This document shows, piece after piece, positions 1 through 8,688 of a DNA stretch of 64,000 bases. The position numbers and the translations under genes were made by a program. How positions within the stretch are numbered: the stretch's first letter is position 1; the number at the start of each line of letters is the position of its first letter. The notes under the pieces were generated by a model. The model worked only from the letters and a program-made list of their open reading frames with translations, was not told the DNA's origin and made no database searches. The DNA is taken from NCBI RefSeq assembly GCF_002632465.1, contig NZ_NIBS01000008.1, positions 1 to 64,000 on the forward strand, in the 5' to 3' direction. This DNA comes from Xenorhabdus budapestensis (GTDB taxonomy: Bacteria; Pseudomonadota; Gammaproteobacteria; Enterobacterales; Enterobacteriaceae).

Positions 1-55
1 TCATAAATTTCAATTTCATTTCATTTTTATCACTTTTAGTGAGTGAGGATTAGCG

Positions 56-1150
56 ATGCAAAAAATCGGTGATATTACGAACACCGCGGACAGTAACGGT
101 GAATACACTAACGGGAATGTTGCAGCGGGTATACCGCCGACTATTTTAGAGTCAGGGTGGTTTAATACCGTGCAACGGGAAATGATTAACGTGTTGCTGA
201 AAGCCGGAATGAAGCCGGATAAGACCAATGACGCCCAGTTGTCTGAGGCAATAAGAAAATTGGTATCTGATTCTCAGGTGGCATTGACTGACAGTTTCGG
301 CCAATCTAGTTCACTGGCCGCCAGTCAGAAATTAGTGACCCATGCCAACGACAACGCCAACCGCCGCCTCGACAAAGCACAGAACGGGGCAGATATCGAG
401 GATAAGGCGGCGTTTGTCAACAACCTGGGTCTATCGGGAACCGCAACAAATGAAAGTGTCGATAACAAATTAAGACACAAAGTCAACATTGAACCGGGTG
501 TACTGAATGGCTCAGATTTGATATCTGAACAATTGATGGGGGGCTTTGGTGTTGCGATACGAGGAAGTGCGCCAATCCCTGCTGACGCACCAACGGTTGA
601 TGGCGCGATAAAAGTCGTGCAAATAGGTAATAACGCCTGGCCTACGCTGCTGGCTTTCAGTGCCTACGAAAACAAAATGTTTATCAGAACACGTAAGGAA
701 AGCAACGGTTCATGGAATGACTGGCTTGAAATCACAGACTGCGTCACCAGCGCCTCATTATCATCCGGTCTCAGTGTGAAACTGGATAAGTCATCCGTTG
801 TTTATGCCACGGGGTCATCTGCAACACAGGTCATGAGTCAGCAAGCGGTTACCGACAGGCTTTTTGGGATAAATCAATCGTGGCGTGATGTGACGAAAGG
901 GCGTTCTTTAGGCGCAACGTACGAAAACTCGTCAAAAAAAGCGATAGCTTTTGTTGTAACGGCATACTCGGAAAGACACGGTTGCTCAGTGGGGGCGAGT
1001 GTGGATGGCATTGACAGCCCGGGCACCTTCAATTACAAGGTTAATGCCTTTTCTTCCTCTTCTCTCATGATAGTGCCGCCCGGGTCATCCTATTCAGCAC
1101 GTATTTCAGCCGGTGAAGGATATCTGATTAAATGGTTGGAGTTAAGCTAA
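56..1150 (+). CDS. Phage tail fibre protein
   Basis: This 364-residue protein begins with a tail-fibre N-terminal module (residues about 1-60, including the stretch GNVAAGIPPTILESGWFNTVQREM), the type found in P2-like phages and R-type bacteriocins, which attaches the fibre to the baseplate. The middle is low in hydrophobics and rich in Ser, Asn and Ala, and the C-terminal part (from about residue 280, SWRDVTKGRS) resembles receptor-facing fibre tips. The start ATG follows a good ribosome site, GAGGATTAGCG. The stop overlaps the start of the next gene, a tail-fibre assembly homologue, which supports the assignment. The rest of the prophage would lie to the left of the window. Family assignment is by recognition of sequence pattern; the receptor is unknown. 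Confidence 0.8.
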   Translation: MQKIGDITNTADSNGEYTNGNVAAGIPPTILESGWFNTVQREMINVLLKAGMKPDKTNDAQLSEAIRKLVSDSQVALTDSFGQSSSLAASQKLVTHANDNANRRLDKAQNGADIEDKAAFVNNLGLSGTATNESVDNKLRHKVNIEPGVLNGSDLISEQLMGGFGVAIRGSAPIPADAPTVDGAIKVVQIGNNAWPTLLAFSAYENKMFIRTRKESNGSWNDWLEITDCVTSASLSSGLSVKLDKSSVVYATGSSATQVMSQQAVTDRLFGINQSWRDVTKGRSLGATYENSSKKAIAFVVTAYSERHGCSVGASVDGIDSPGTFNYKVNAFSSSSLMIVPPGSSYSARISAGEGYLIKWLELS

Positions 1151-1791
1151 TGAATTATTACAGAAATAAAAATAATGAAGTTTGGGGATACGATGACGGC
1201 CAGCTTTCCAGCGTCGGCAGGATCACGGAATTAGAGTCACTTATTTCTGCGAAAGAACCGGCTTTTATTAATGCTGAAGTACAATTACAGCAAGCTGCAT
1301 CGACACTGAACGAATTAACCGTTCAATTAAAGAAAGCCGCCAGGGATACGTTATCAGAGAGTGAGCTTAATGTGTTGCGTCAGCAAATTGATGCAGCCAC
1401 AGCCAGACACCATGACGCATTGGCGGCTTTCCATCATGCCCGGTCAGAATACCAGCCACTGAAAGAGGAATATGCGGCGATCCCCCTTGTCTTTTTCAAT
1501 ATTCGTGAAAAATTAAAAGATATGAGGAAAATGACGGAAAAAGAGGTCGAGGCCCACATCAACCCGCCGGTTAGCAAAGAGCAATATGTTGAACGGGCGG
1601 AAGCAAAGAAACGCACGTTGTTAGCCGAAGCCAGAGAGAAAATCGATATCTGGCAGGACGCCGTTGAACTTGACATGGCCACCGCCGAAGAAAAAACCGC
1701 ACTCCTTGCCTGGAAAAAATACCGTGTGTTGCTCTATCGGGTCGACTGTTCCACTGCCCCCGATATCGCATGGCCGGAACCGCCGAAGTGA
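1150..1791 (+). CDS. Tail fibre assembly protein (Tfa-like)
   Basis: The 213-residue product carries the typical Tfa C-terminus at residues about 150-213 (KKRTLLAEAREKI, then WQDAVELDMATAEEKTALL, then AWKKYRVLLYRVD and a final IAWPEPP), a chaperone domain that helps phage fibres trimerise. The ATG at 1150 overlaps the TAA of the fibre gene, so the two are translationally coupled; a start 18 bases upstream is less likely. Residues about 25-110 form a long charged, helical, probably coiled-coil stretch (QLQQAASTLNELTVQL and following) that is not part of the usual short Tfa N-terminus. The Tfa call is strong; the role of the helical segment is unknown. Confidence 0.8.
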   Translation: MNYYRNKNNEVWGYDDGQLSSVGRITELESLISAKEPAFINAEVQLQQAASTLNELTVQLKKAARDTLSESELNVLRQQIDAATARHHDALAAFHHARSEYQPLKEEYAAIPLVFFNIREKLKDMRKMTEKEVEAHINPPVSKEQYVERAEAKKRTLLAEAREKIDIWQDAVELDMATAEEKTALLAWKKYRVLLYRVDCSTAPDIAWPEPPK

Positions 1792-1813
1792 GGAGGGGGT
1801 GACAGGTACAAAA

Positions 1814-1834
1814 AAGCCCTCGCGAGGAGGGCTT
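1814..1834 (+). terminator. Terminator after the tail-fibre pair
   Basis: An AAGCCCTC / GAGGGCTT hairpin with a short loop lies 22 bases after the Tfa stop and is followed by a T-rich stretch. It could also serve the small reverse-strand ORF that ends at 1848. Confidence 0.7.
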
Positions 1835-1847
1835 CATTATATTTAAA

Positions 1848-1976
1848 TCAAGCTGCTTTTGAAGTTACATCAAGACCTTTATCCAACTGACGGTTTAGAT
1901 ATTTAATTTTATTTACACATGACTCCATTTTATCAAGCAGTTCGAAAATTCTCTTAAAATCGTATTGTTGCGTCAT
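1848..1976 (-). CDS. Small protein of unknown function (42 aa)
   Basis: A 42-codon ORF starts MTQQYDFKRIF and ends VTSKAA. It has a strong ribosome site, AAAGGAG, five bases before the ATG, which is the main reason to regard it as real. The product is charged and predicted to be mostly one amphipathic helix (FELLDKMESCVNKIKYLNRQL) with one cysteine and no signal peptide. It lies on the opposite strand to the tail-fibre genes and heads a group of three micro-ORFs. I do not recognise a family. It could be a small regulator or a phage-borne accessory gene. Confidence 0.5.
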   Translation of the reverse strand: MTQQYDFKRIFELLDKMESCVNKIKYLNRQLDKGLDVTSKAA

Positions 1977-2070
1977 ATTGGCTCCTTTAATGGGCGATTA
2001 ATTTACTCGATTTAATTTAAATAAATTAGACTATCAACTAAAACATCACCTTAATAAAATACTTCACAAG

Positions 2071-2184
2071 TCAAGCGACTTTTTTAGCGGCCTCCATACG
2101 CATGATTTCCGCCCTTTGATGAATTTCCTTCATAATAGCTTCAAGCTTTAAAGCACTTTCATAAAGATTATTTAGACTTTTCAT
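2071..2184 (-). CDS. Small protein of unknown function (37 aa)
   Basis: A 37-codon ORF encodes a product starting MKSLNNLYES and ending MEAAKKVA. It has a plausible ribosome site, AAGGGAT, before its ATG. The sequence is strongly helical and amphipathic (ALKLEAIMKEIHQRAEIMRM) and has no signal peptide or transmembrane segment. It lies about 95 bases upstream of the 42-aa ORF on the same strand, so the two may be co-transcribed. No family recognised; coding status rests on the ribosome site and the regular helical pattern. Confidence 0.45.
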   Translation of the reverse strand: MKSLNNLYESALKLEAIMKEIHQRAEIMRMEAAKKVA

Positions 2185-2214
2185 GTGGATATCCCTTATT
2201 GATGATTTATCATA

Positions 2215-2373
2215 TTACCATTGTGGACTAACTAAGGTATTGCTTCTAATGTCATTGTGAGCGCGTTCGCAATATTCTGCATCAAACTTTTCAATCCCAA
2301 TTAGCAGGGAATCAGCAAACAATAAACCTTGTTTAACGTTTTGAAGATACATCAAAGCTGTAACAGAGTTCAT
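2215..2373 (-). CDS. Small protein of unknown function (52 aa)
   Basis: The third micro-ORF on this strand encodes 52 residues, MNSVTALMYLQNVKQGLL and onward, ending in LVSPQW. I chose the internal ATG at 2373 rather than the longer 72-codon version from 2433, because an AAGG lies about ten bases upstream and the extra N-terminus looks like chance translation. The product has a helical first half and an acidic, charged middle (IEKFDAEYCERAHNDIRS). No family recognised; coding status is uncertain. Confidence 0.35.
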   Translation of the reverse strand: MNSVTALMYLQNVKQGLLFADSLLIGIEKFDAEYCERAHNDIRSNTLVSPQW

Positions 2374-2574
2374 GCTATCAGCCTTAGTACAGAAAATAAA
2401 CAATGGAATTATATTTACCCAAAAAACCAGCATTCCGTTAAACCATTCGTCTTCTTACCTTGCAGGTTATGTATATTGTTTTCGTTTGTACATATATTAG
2501 TACATTTTTAATTAATACAGGAAAATAACAAACATAATTATTTGTTTTTTATTATTATTTTAAATTTAATTGTA

Positions 2575-2874
2575 TTTATTGATGAAGTGATCCCCCACGA
2601 ACTGGCTCATTTATTAGTTTACCATCAGTTTGGCAAAGTAGCGCCTCATGGCAAGGAGTGGCGTTATATCATGGAAACTGTGTTTAAAGTTCCAGCTAAT
2701 CGAACACACCAATTTTCAGTCCAATCCGTTTGTAGTAAGACATTCATTTATTCTTGCCACTGCCAACAGCATGAACTGAGCATCAGGCAACACAATAAAG
2801 TGATCAGGGGAAAAAATTGTTATGTTTGCCGCCAATGCGGAGAGCGATTAACTCTATTAGAAGATCATAAGTAA
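2575..2874 (+). pseudogene. sprT: SprT, 5'-truncated
   Basis: From residue F-I-D-E-V on, the reading frame matches E. coli SprT closely: PHELAH gives the HExxH zinc site, followed by GKVAPHGKEWRYIME, RTHQF and a C-terminal Cys-rich zinc ribbon (CHCQQH, CRQCGERL). E. coli SprT has about 70 further residues before this point; here they are replaced by AT-rich sequence that reads as FFIIILNLIV with no homology. There is only a TTG and no convincing start or ribosome site. SprT-like proteins are metallopeptidase-fold proteins. I read this as a gene whose 5' end was lost at the boundary of the tail-fibre island. Confidence 0.75.
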
Positions 2875-2885
2875 CGGTAACAAAA

Positions 2886-2903
2886 TGCCCTATAATCAGG
2901 GCA
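2886..2903 (+). terminator. Hairpin after the sprT remnant
   Basis: TGCCCT / AGGGCA stem with a six-base loop just after the sprT stop. The downstream T-run is weak (CTTCACTT), so it is only a possible terminator. Confidence 0.4.
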
Positions 2904-2952
2904 CTTCACTTAAGAAATCAGTAGTTATAATTGAACACACCCAATAGAACTT

Positions 2953-2976
2953 ACAACTTGAAAAATGACGGGCATA
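2953..2976. repeat. Solitary end of the intergenic repeat family
   Basis: The stretch ACAACTTGAAAAATGACGGG followed by CATA closely matches the right ends of the two longer elements at 52858-53035 and 53371-53535 (CAACTTGAAAGATGACGGG and a diverged copy). No clear left end or body is seen here, so this is a decayed or solo end. Confidence 0.45.
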
Positions 2977-2985
2977 TGATTGTGT

Positions 2986-3342
2986 TCATTTGTTAATAGC
3001 ACTTTTATTCGTATTCGACTTAATTCTTCCTGCTTCGCTAATAACCTGATCTGCTGTTTTTCCATTCAGTGATTGATAAAACTTCTTTTCCAGCTTTTCC
3101 ATATCTTCATATTTGATACTTCCATGCTTGTTATTTTTAAATAATTCATCAAAATCGATACTATTAAGCATGACAGTATTCAATGAATCATCAAATTTTA
3201 ATTTTTTATCTTCAGATAAAGTATCCCTTATCTTTTCGATGGATATTTTTACTGCCATTTCATTTGTACCATCAATCTTAAGTTGATTATCGCACCCGAC
3301 CAATGTAAAACTTAACAAACAAATTAATAACAAATTTTTCAT
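2986..3342 (-). CDS. Small lipoprotein of unknown function
   Basis: Translation from the ATG at 3342 gives 118 residues with a lipoprotein signal, MKNLLLICLLSFTLVGC, whose lipobox LVGC would be cleaved and lipidated at Cys17. The upstream GCGGGG is the ribosome site; a longer frame from 3438 would bury the signal and is rejected. The mature part is charged and helical (VKISIEKIRDTLSEDKKLKF) and ends in a basic tail. It resembles the DUF6694-type lipoproteins seen in enterobacteria, but that is recollection of pattern only. It stands alone between the sprT remnant and the aldehyde dehydrogenase. Confidence 0.65.
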   Translation of the reverse strand: MKNLLLICLLSFTLVGCDNQLKIDGTNEMAVKISIEKIRDTLSEDKKLKFDDSLNTVMLNSIDFDELFKNNKHGSIKYEDMEKLEKKFYQSLNGKTADQVISEAGRIKSNTNKSAINK

Positions 3343-3738
3343 AATCATCCCCGCCAATGACTTGTCGTATAATAATAGCAGAGTGCTGAGAAAATAAATC
3401 ACCTTAACTAAAAAAATTGTCATTAAATATAAACGCATTGATAAATTGTTTATTTATTATGTTGTATCATTAAACTGTATATCGTCATTTAAACTACTCT
3501 TCCGATAACATCTTGAAAAAGACAGCAAAAATAGACCACACAAACTGTAATCACATATCAATAATAATTCTCAAAATTTATTTCACATGTTTATTATTTT
3601 ATTATAAAAATCAATTACCCCCCCTTATTTATTGATACAAGATTTTTATATTTAAATCCGAATTTAAGAATTAATCCAATAATACTCTTTGAACAGATGG
3701 TTTAGCATACCCAAAAATCAAAGTACCTGGAGAAGATA
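3343..3738. other. AT-rich intergenic region, no gene seen
   Basis: About 400 bases separate the divergent lipoprotein and aldehyde dehydrogenase genes. The region must contain both promoters, but I cannot pick a reliable -35/-10 pair or operator from so AT-rich a sequence. Confidence 0.5.
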
Positions 3739-5220
3739 ATGAAGAAATTGCATGATATCGCAAAAGAACTATTACCTGCTAAGTCTTATAAAATGCTGAT
3801 TGACGGTGAATGGGTAGACAGTGTTTCAAAAGAAACAATGAAAAGCTATAATCCGGCAACTGGCGAATTACTGACTGAATATGCGGCGGGAAATGCTCAG
3901 GATATTGAACTTGCCGTCCAGGCAGCAACCAAAGCCTTACCCACCTGGAGCAAAACTTCAGCGGCAGAAAGGCAATCTATTTTGTTGAAAATTGCTGACT
4001 TATTGGAAGCAGAAGCAGAGCGTTTTATCACCCTTGAAACATTAGATGGTGGTAAGACACAAGCTTTATGCCGCAATTTTGACATTCCTTTTGCTATCGA
4101 TCATTTCCGTTATTTTGCAGGTGTGATCCGCTCTCACTCTGATGCAATGGATATCATTGATGATGATAACCTGAGTCTGGTGATCAGAGAGCCAATCGGT
4201 GTAATCGGGCAAATCATTCCCTGGAACTTCCCACTGCTAATGGCAGCCTGGAAACTTGCTCCTGCCCTGGCTGCGGGTAATACGGTGGTTATCAACCCTG
4301 CCAGCCTGACTCCTATTAGTTTGCTGGAATTGGGACGTATCATAAATCAAGTTCTTCCTGCAGGCGTTGTCAATATTGTCACAGGTCGTGGTTCTGTTGT
4401 CGGTCAGGCAATCCTTGATCATGAAAGTATTGACAAAGTGGCCTTTACAGGCTCAACAGAAGTCGGTTACAACGTTGCCGCCGCCGCCGCTAAGAGACTT
4501 ATTCCGGCCACGCTGGAGCTGGGAGGAAAATCAGCCAATATCATTTTCCCTGATGCCAATATGAAAAAAGCTGTCAAATATGCAGCTAACGCTATTTTGC
4601 TGAATCAGGGACAGGCTTGTGAATCTGGTGCACGTCTATTCCTGCATAAAGATATCTATGATTCATTCCTGCAATCGTTGAAAACTGTTTTCGAATCCGT
4701 TCGAGTCGGCGATCCAATGGATCCTGCAACTGAAATGGGCTGTCAAGTCAGCGAAGAACAAATGAATACGATCCTAGGCTATATTGATCTTGCCAAACAG
4801 GAAGGAGCAACCATCCTTACTGGCGGCAAACGCATAACAGGAACAGGATATGACGATGGGTTCTTTGTTCAGCCGACAATTCTCACTAATGTGACCAATG
4901 ATATGCGTGTAGCACAGGAAGAAATCTTCGGGCCGGTTCTCTGTGTTATTCCATTCAGTGATGAAGACGAAGTCGTGGAGATGGCTAACGATTCAGAATA
5001 TGGTCTGGCTGGTGCGGTCTGGACACAGGATATTAATCGTGCTCTGCGTGTCGCTAAAGCTGTTAAGACTGGTCGTATGTGGATCAATACCTACCATGAA
5101 CTTCCTGCCCACACACCATTCGGTGGTTATAAAAAATCAGGACTTGGGCGAGAAACACATAAAATGATTTTGGATGCTTATACCCAGGTCAAAAATATCT
5201 ATATCAGCACCAAAGAATAA
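3739..5220 (+). CDS. NAD(P)-dependent aldehyde dehydrogenase
   Basis: A full-length ALDH-superfamily enzyme (493 aa) that should oxidise an aldehyde to the carboxylic acid in the cytoplasm. Visible motifs are PWNFP at 161-165, the general-base Glu260 in LELGGKS, the catalytic Cys294 in GQACESG, and EEIFGPV near residue 395. The lysine that most family members have in the cofactor-binding IKPA motif is Asn186 here (VVINPAS), which may affect cofactor preference or activity. The closest E. coli relatives would be the AldB, PuuC and FeaB type, but the substrate cannot be told. An AGAAG lies upstream of the ATG. It converges on dctA with a shared terminator. Confidence 0.85.
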   Translation: MKKLHDIAKELLPAKSYKMLIDGEWVDSVSKETMKSYNPATGELLTEYAAGNAQDIELAVQAATKALPTWSKTSAAERQSILLKIADLLEAEAERFITLETLDGGKTQALCRNFDIPFAIDHFRYFAGVIRSHSDAMDIIDDDNLSLVIREPIGVIGQIIPWNFPLLMAAWKLAPALAAGNTVVINPASLTPISLLELGRIINQVLPAGVVNIVTGRGSVVGQAILDHESIDKVAFTGSTEVGYNVAAAAAKRLIPATLELGGKSANIIFPDANMKKAVKYAANAILLNQGQACESGARLFLHKDIYDSFLQSLKTVFESVRVGDPMDPATEMGCQVSEEQMNTILGYIDLAKQEGATILTGGKRITGTGYDDGFFVQPTILTNVTNDMRVAQEEIFGPVLCVIPFSDEDEVVEMANDSEYGLAGAVWTQDINRALRVAKAVKTGRMWINTYHELPAHTPFGGYKKSGLGRETHKMILDAYTQVKNIYISTKE

Positions 5221-5247
5221 TCATAAGATAAAATCATCCTGAAAAAT

Positions 5248-5272
5248 AATCGCCACCTCAAAGGTGGCGATT
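5248..5272. terminator. Bidirectional terminator (ALDH / dctA)
   Basis: An 11-bp perfect stem, AATCGCCACCT paired with AGGTGGCGATT around a CAA loop, sits between the convergent ALDH and dctA genes. The same 25-base core recurs at 6965-6989. Confidence 0.85.
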
Positions 5273-5280
5273 CAAAACAC

Positions 5281-6573
5281 TTATAACTCTTTTACAGAGC
5301 CTGGCACTTCACCATTTAATGCTCGATTCATTTTTTCTTTATCCAAAGCACCTTCCCAACGAGCTACAACAATACAAGCACAGGCATTACCGACGAAATT
5401 GGTCAATGCACGACATTCAGACATAAATCTATCAATGCCTAAAATAAGTGCCATGCCAGCTATTGGGATACTTGGTACAACAGATAGAGTCGCAGCCAAA
5501 GTAATAAAACCAGCGCCTGTAATACCTGCTGCACCTTTTGAACTGATCATTGCAATTAATAATAAAGAAATTTGCTCTGTGATACTTAAATCAATACCAG
5601 TGGCTTGAGCAATAAATAATGCAGCCATTGTCATATAAATATTAGTACCATCAAGATTGAATGAGTAACCTGTTGGGACAACTAACCCTACAACAGATTT
5701 CTCACAACCAGCATTTTCCATTTTCCTCATTAAGCTAGGTAAAGCAGCTTCAGAAGAAGATGTACCTAATATTAAAAACAGCTCATCTTTAATATATTTC
5801 ATTAATTGGATAATAGAAAATCCATTATATTTTGCAACTCCCCCCAGAACAACCAAAACAAAAATTAATGATGTAATGTAGAAAGTGGCGATTAGTATTA
5901 TCAGATTACCAATAGATGAAATACCATATTTACCAATGGTAAATGCCATTGCTCCAAATGCACCAATTGGAGCCAGTTTCATTAACATACTTACCATCTT
6001 AAAAACAGGTTCAGAGAGACTTTGTAAAAATACTAATACAGGCTCCGCTTTTTTCCCTGTTAATGCTAACGAGAGGCCAAAGATAACAGAAATAAAGAGA
6101 ACCTGGAGAATATTGCCATTTACAAGCGGGCTGACAACGGTTTCAGGTATCACATCCATAAGAAAACCAACAACAGATGATTCGTGAGCTTTTTCCACAT
6201 AATCCGCGACCTTACTCCCATCCAACGATTCAGGCGAGATATTCAGCCCATCACCGGGGCGAATAATATTAGCGACAATTAAACCAATAATTAAAGCAAG
6301 CGTTGAAAATGTCAGAAAATATAACATTGATTTTCCGACGACACTCCCCACTGCTTTCATATTACTCATACTCGCTATTCCTGTTACAACGGTCAGAAAA
6401 ATAACAGGAGCAATAATCATTTTCACGATCTTGATGAAAGCATCACCTAACGGTTTAAGTGATTCACCTATATCCGGATAAAAATGACCAAGAGAAATAC
6501 CCAGTACAATTGCAAAAATGACTTGTACGTAAAGGATCTTATACAACGGTTTTTTCTTTAAACTGTGATGCAT
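5281..6573 (-). CDS. dctA: C4-dicarboxylate:cation symporter
   Basis: The 430-residue inner-membrane protein belongs to the DAACS family (DctA/GltP), which takes up succinate, fumarate and malate (or glutamate/aspartate in relatives) with protons or sodium. Evidence is the serine-rich re-entrant loop [16 protein letters not shown], the [25 protein letters not shown] motif of the substrate/cation site, and multiple hydrophobic segments. Length matches E. coli DctA (428). The DctA-like C-terminal [16 protein letters not shown] favours the dicarboxylate assignment over GltP. It is transcribed alone with about 450 bases upstream. In E. coli dctA is elsewhere, so this position is unusual. Confidence 0.85.
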   Translation of the reverse strand: MHHSLKKKPLYKILYVQVIFAIVLGISLGHFYPDIGESLKPLGDAFIKIVKMIIAPVIFLTVVTGIASMSNMKAVGSVVGKSMLYFLTFSTLALIIGLIVANIIRPGDGLNISPESLDGSKVADYVEKAHESSVVGFLMDVIPETVVSPLVNGNILQVLFISVIFGLSLALTGKKAEPVLVFLQSLSEPVFKMVSMLMKLAPIGAFGAMAFTIGKYGISSIGNLIILIATFYITSLIFVLVVLGGVAKYNGFSIIQLMKYIKDELFLILGTSSSEAALPSLMRKMENAGCEKSVVGLVVPTGYSFNLDGTNIYMTMAALFIAQATGIDLSITEQISLLLIAMISSKGAAGITGAGFITLAATLSVVPSIPIAGMALILGIDRFMSECRALTNFVGNACACIVVARWEGALDKEKMNRALNGEVPGSVKEL

Positions 6574-6958
6574 AGTGTGCCCTATTGTTAATGTTATTAC
6601 GGCTCAATCCCACTCTTCTTACTTTATGATATTGAATTTTATGGTGGTGTAGATGAAATAAACTGATTTCCATCGCAAGGATACCAAAATATCAGCATAC
6701 ATATAAAACACCTACCGTATTTTATTAGTTATACAAACAACTTAATGCTATAACTGTCACTATTATCAAATGTTACTGTATCTAGTATTTACAATAAAAT
6801 ATCTTTTATTTTGTTTCATTTAATTTGTTCTGGAAAATGTATTCAATGTCACAAAATTCGCAGATTTTTATTAAAACACCTGATTAATATTAAGAACCTT
6901 CCTAATCACTAATACGCACTTTTTTATCAAAAATTTTGGGGCGTTTTTCAATACTCAT
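6574..6958. other. dctA upstream region, no gene seen
   Basis: About 385 AT-rich bases precede dctA. They must hold its promoter. I see one half-site-like TGTGA on the reverse strand near 6848-6855 but no full CRP palindrome and no coding frame. Confidence 0.45.
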
Positions 6959-6995
6959 AAATGAAATCGCCACCTCAAAGGTGGCGATTTCATTT
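6959..6995. terminator. Terminator of cysS
   Basis: A perfect 17-bp stem, 5' arm AAATGAAATCGCCACCT, with a CAA loop, lies 28 bases past the cysS stop. Its central 25 bases are identical to the terminator at 5248-5272 at the other end of dctA. Confidence 0.85.
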
Positions 6996-7023
6996 CAGAT
7001 TATTTACAACTCAGAAAAATTAA

Positions 7024-8406
7024 TTACTTACGGCGCCATGTTGTTCCCTGTGGGCCATCTTCCAGTTCGATACCCATTGCATTAAGCTGGTCACGCGCGG
7101 CATCAGCCAAAGCCCAATCTTTGTTTTTACGAGCATCGTTACGCTGTTTAATCAACGCTTCAATTTGGGCAACGTCACCATCCGCATAAGCACTACTTTG
7201 CAGGAACTGGTCAGGATCTTGCTCCAGCAGACCCAGAATACCCGAGAGTTTACGCAGCTCAGCCGCCAGACCATTTGCCACAGCCATATCATCTACTTTC
7301 AGGCGATTGATCTCGCGAGCCATATCAAACAGCACGGAATAGGCTTCCGGCGTGTTGAAGTCATCATTCATTGCTTCCACAAAACGGACTTCAAAGGCTT
7401 CACCACCAGCAGGCTGAGCAGATTTATCTGTACCACGCAAAGAAGTATACAGACGCTCAAGGGCAGTACGAGCCTGTTTCAGATTCTCTTCTGTATAGTT
7501 CAACTGGCTGCGATAGTGACCAGACATCAGGAAATAACGCACAGTCTCAGCATCGTAATAATCCAGCACATCACGAATAGTAAAGAAGTTGTTCAGAGAT
7601 TTGGACATCTTCTCTTTATCCACCATCACCATGCCGGAATGCATCCAATAGTTCACATAAGGGCCATCATGAGCACAGGTAGATTGTGCAATCTCATTTT
7701 CATGATGCGGAAACATTAAATCTGAACCACCGCCATGAATATCAAAATGATGTCCTAACTGTTTGGCATTCATAGCAGAACATTCGATGTGCCAACCCGG
7801 ACGGCCTGAGCCCCATGGAGATTCCCAGCTAGGTTCACCCGGTTTGGACATTTTCCACAACACAAAATCCATTGGATTACGTTTTACATCAGCAACTTCA
7901 ACACGCGCCCCCGCCTGCAATTGCTCAAGATCCTGGCGAGAAAGCAGCCCATAATCAGGATTGGTGTCAATGGAGAACATCACATCACCGTTATCTGCAA
8001 CGTAAGCGTGCCCACGCTTGATCAACAGTTCAGTGAGCTCAATAATTTCAGGGACATGCTGTGTTGCACGCGGCTCTGAATCCGGACGCAGGATATTCAG
8101 TGCATCAAAATCGCTGTGCATCTCATTCAACATACGTGTAGTCAGCGCTTCACAGTTTTCATTATTTTCAATAGCACGCTTGATGATTTTGTCATCTATA
8201 TCCGTAACATTACGAACATACGTCAAATCATAGCCTAAATAACGCAGGTAACGGGAAATGACGTCAAAAGCAACAAAAGTTCTGCCGTGACCAATATGAC
8301 ACAGATCATAAATGGTGATGCCACACACGTACATGCCCACTTTCCCTTTATGGATCGGCTTAAATTCTTCTTTTTGGCGACTGAGAGTATTGAAAATTTT
8401 TAGCAT
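7024..8406 (-). CDS. cysS: Cysteinyl-tRNA synthetase
   Basis: CysS charges tRNA-Cys with cysteine. The 460-residue protein has the class I signatures HIGHG near residue 37 and KMSKS near residue 266, the zinc ligand Cys28 in MYVCGI, and WHIECSAM further on. It matches E. coli CysS (461 aa) throughout. I start it at the ATG at 8406 ([15 protein letters not shown]), as in E. coli; a 15-codon longer frame has no homology. It is divergent from ppiB, as in E. coli, and ends at a strong hairpin. Confidence 0.97.
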   Translation of the reverse strand: MLKIFNTLSRQKEEFKPIHKGKVGMYVCGITIYDLCHIGHGRTFVAFDVISRYLRYLGYDLTYVRNVTDIDDKIIKRAIENNENCEALTTRMLNEMHSDFDALNILRPDSEPRATQHVPEIIELTELLIKRGHAYVADNGDVMFSIDTNPDYGLLSRQDLEQLQAGARVEVADVKRNPMDFVLWKMSKPGEPSWESPWGSGRPGWHIECSAMNAKQLGHHFDIHGGGSDLMFPHHENEIAQSTCAHDGPYVNYWMHSGMVMVDKEKMSKSLNNFFTIRDVLDYYDAETVRYFLMSGHYRSQLNYTEENLKQARTALERLYTSLRGTDKSAQPAGGEAFEVRFVEAMNDDFNTPEAYSVLFDMAREINRLKVDDMAVANGLAAELRKLSGILGLLEQDPDQFLQSSAYADGDVAQIEALIKQRNDARKNKDWALADAARDQLNAMGIELEDGPQGTTWRRK

Positions 8407-8688
8407 CGGTGGGTTTTCCGTAAAAATTGATGTACGTGTAATAAAAAACAAAAGCGAACAAATCCGCTGATTATAGGCTTCCTTATCAGCTATATAAATA
8501 AACTATAATATAAAAAGCCAGGTGGGCTATTTCACCTTGATATGGTGAGCTTTGCAAGCATTGCGATCCGCCTTGTTCACATGAGATTGTAGAGTACTGA
8601 CTCAAGATCACAGATATGGTATAAAAGCCCTTGTTCCGAATACTCTAGAATATTAGGGTCAATCAAAATTATTATTAGGATTTCTATT

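Noticed and set aside
2434..2541. A further small ORF before the sprT remnant
   Set aside because: No frame with ribosome site or composition unlike noise.
6838..6860. CRP site upstream of dctA
   Set aside because: One half TGTGA is present on the minus strand, but the second half does not match and it lies about 270 bases from the gene.
8452..8688. A small RNA or tRNA between cysS and ppiB
   Set aside because: No cloverleaf or terminator-ended structure could be recognised; the region is a plain divergent promoter.
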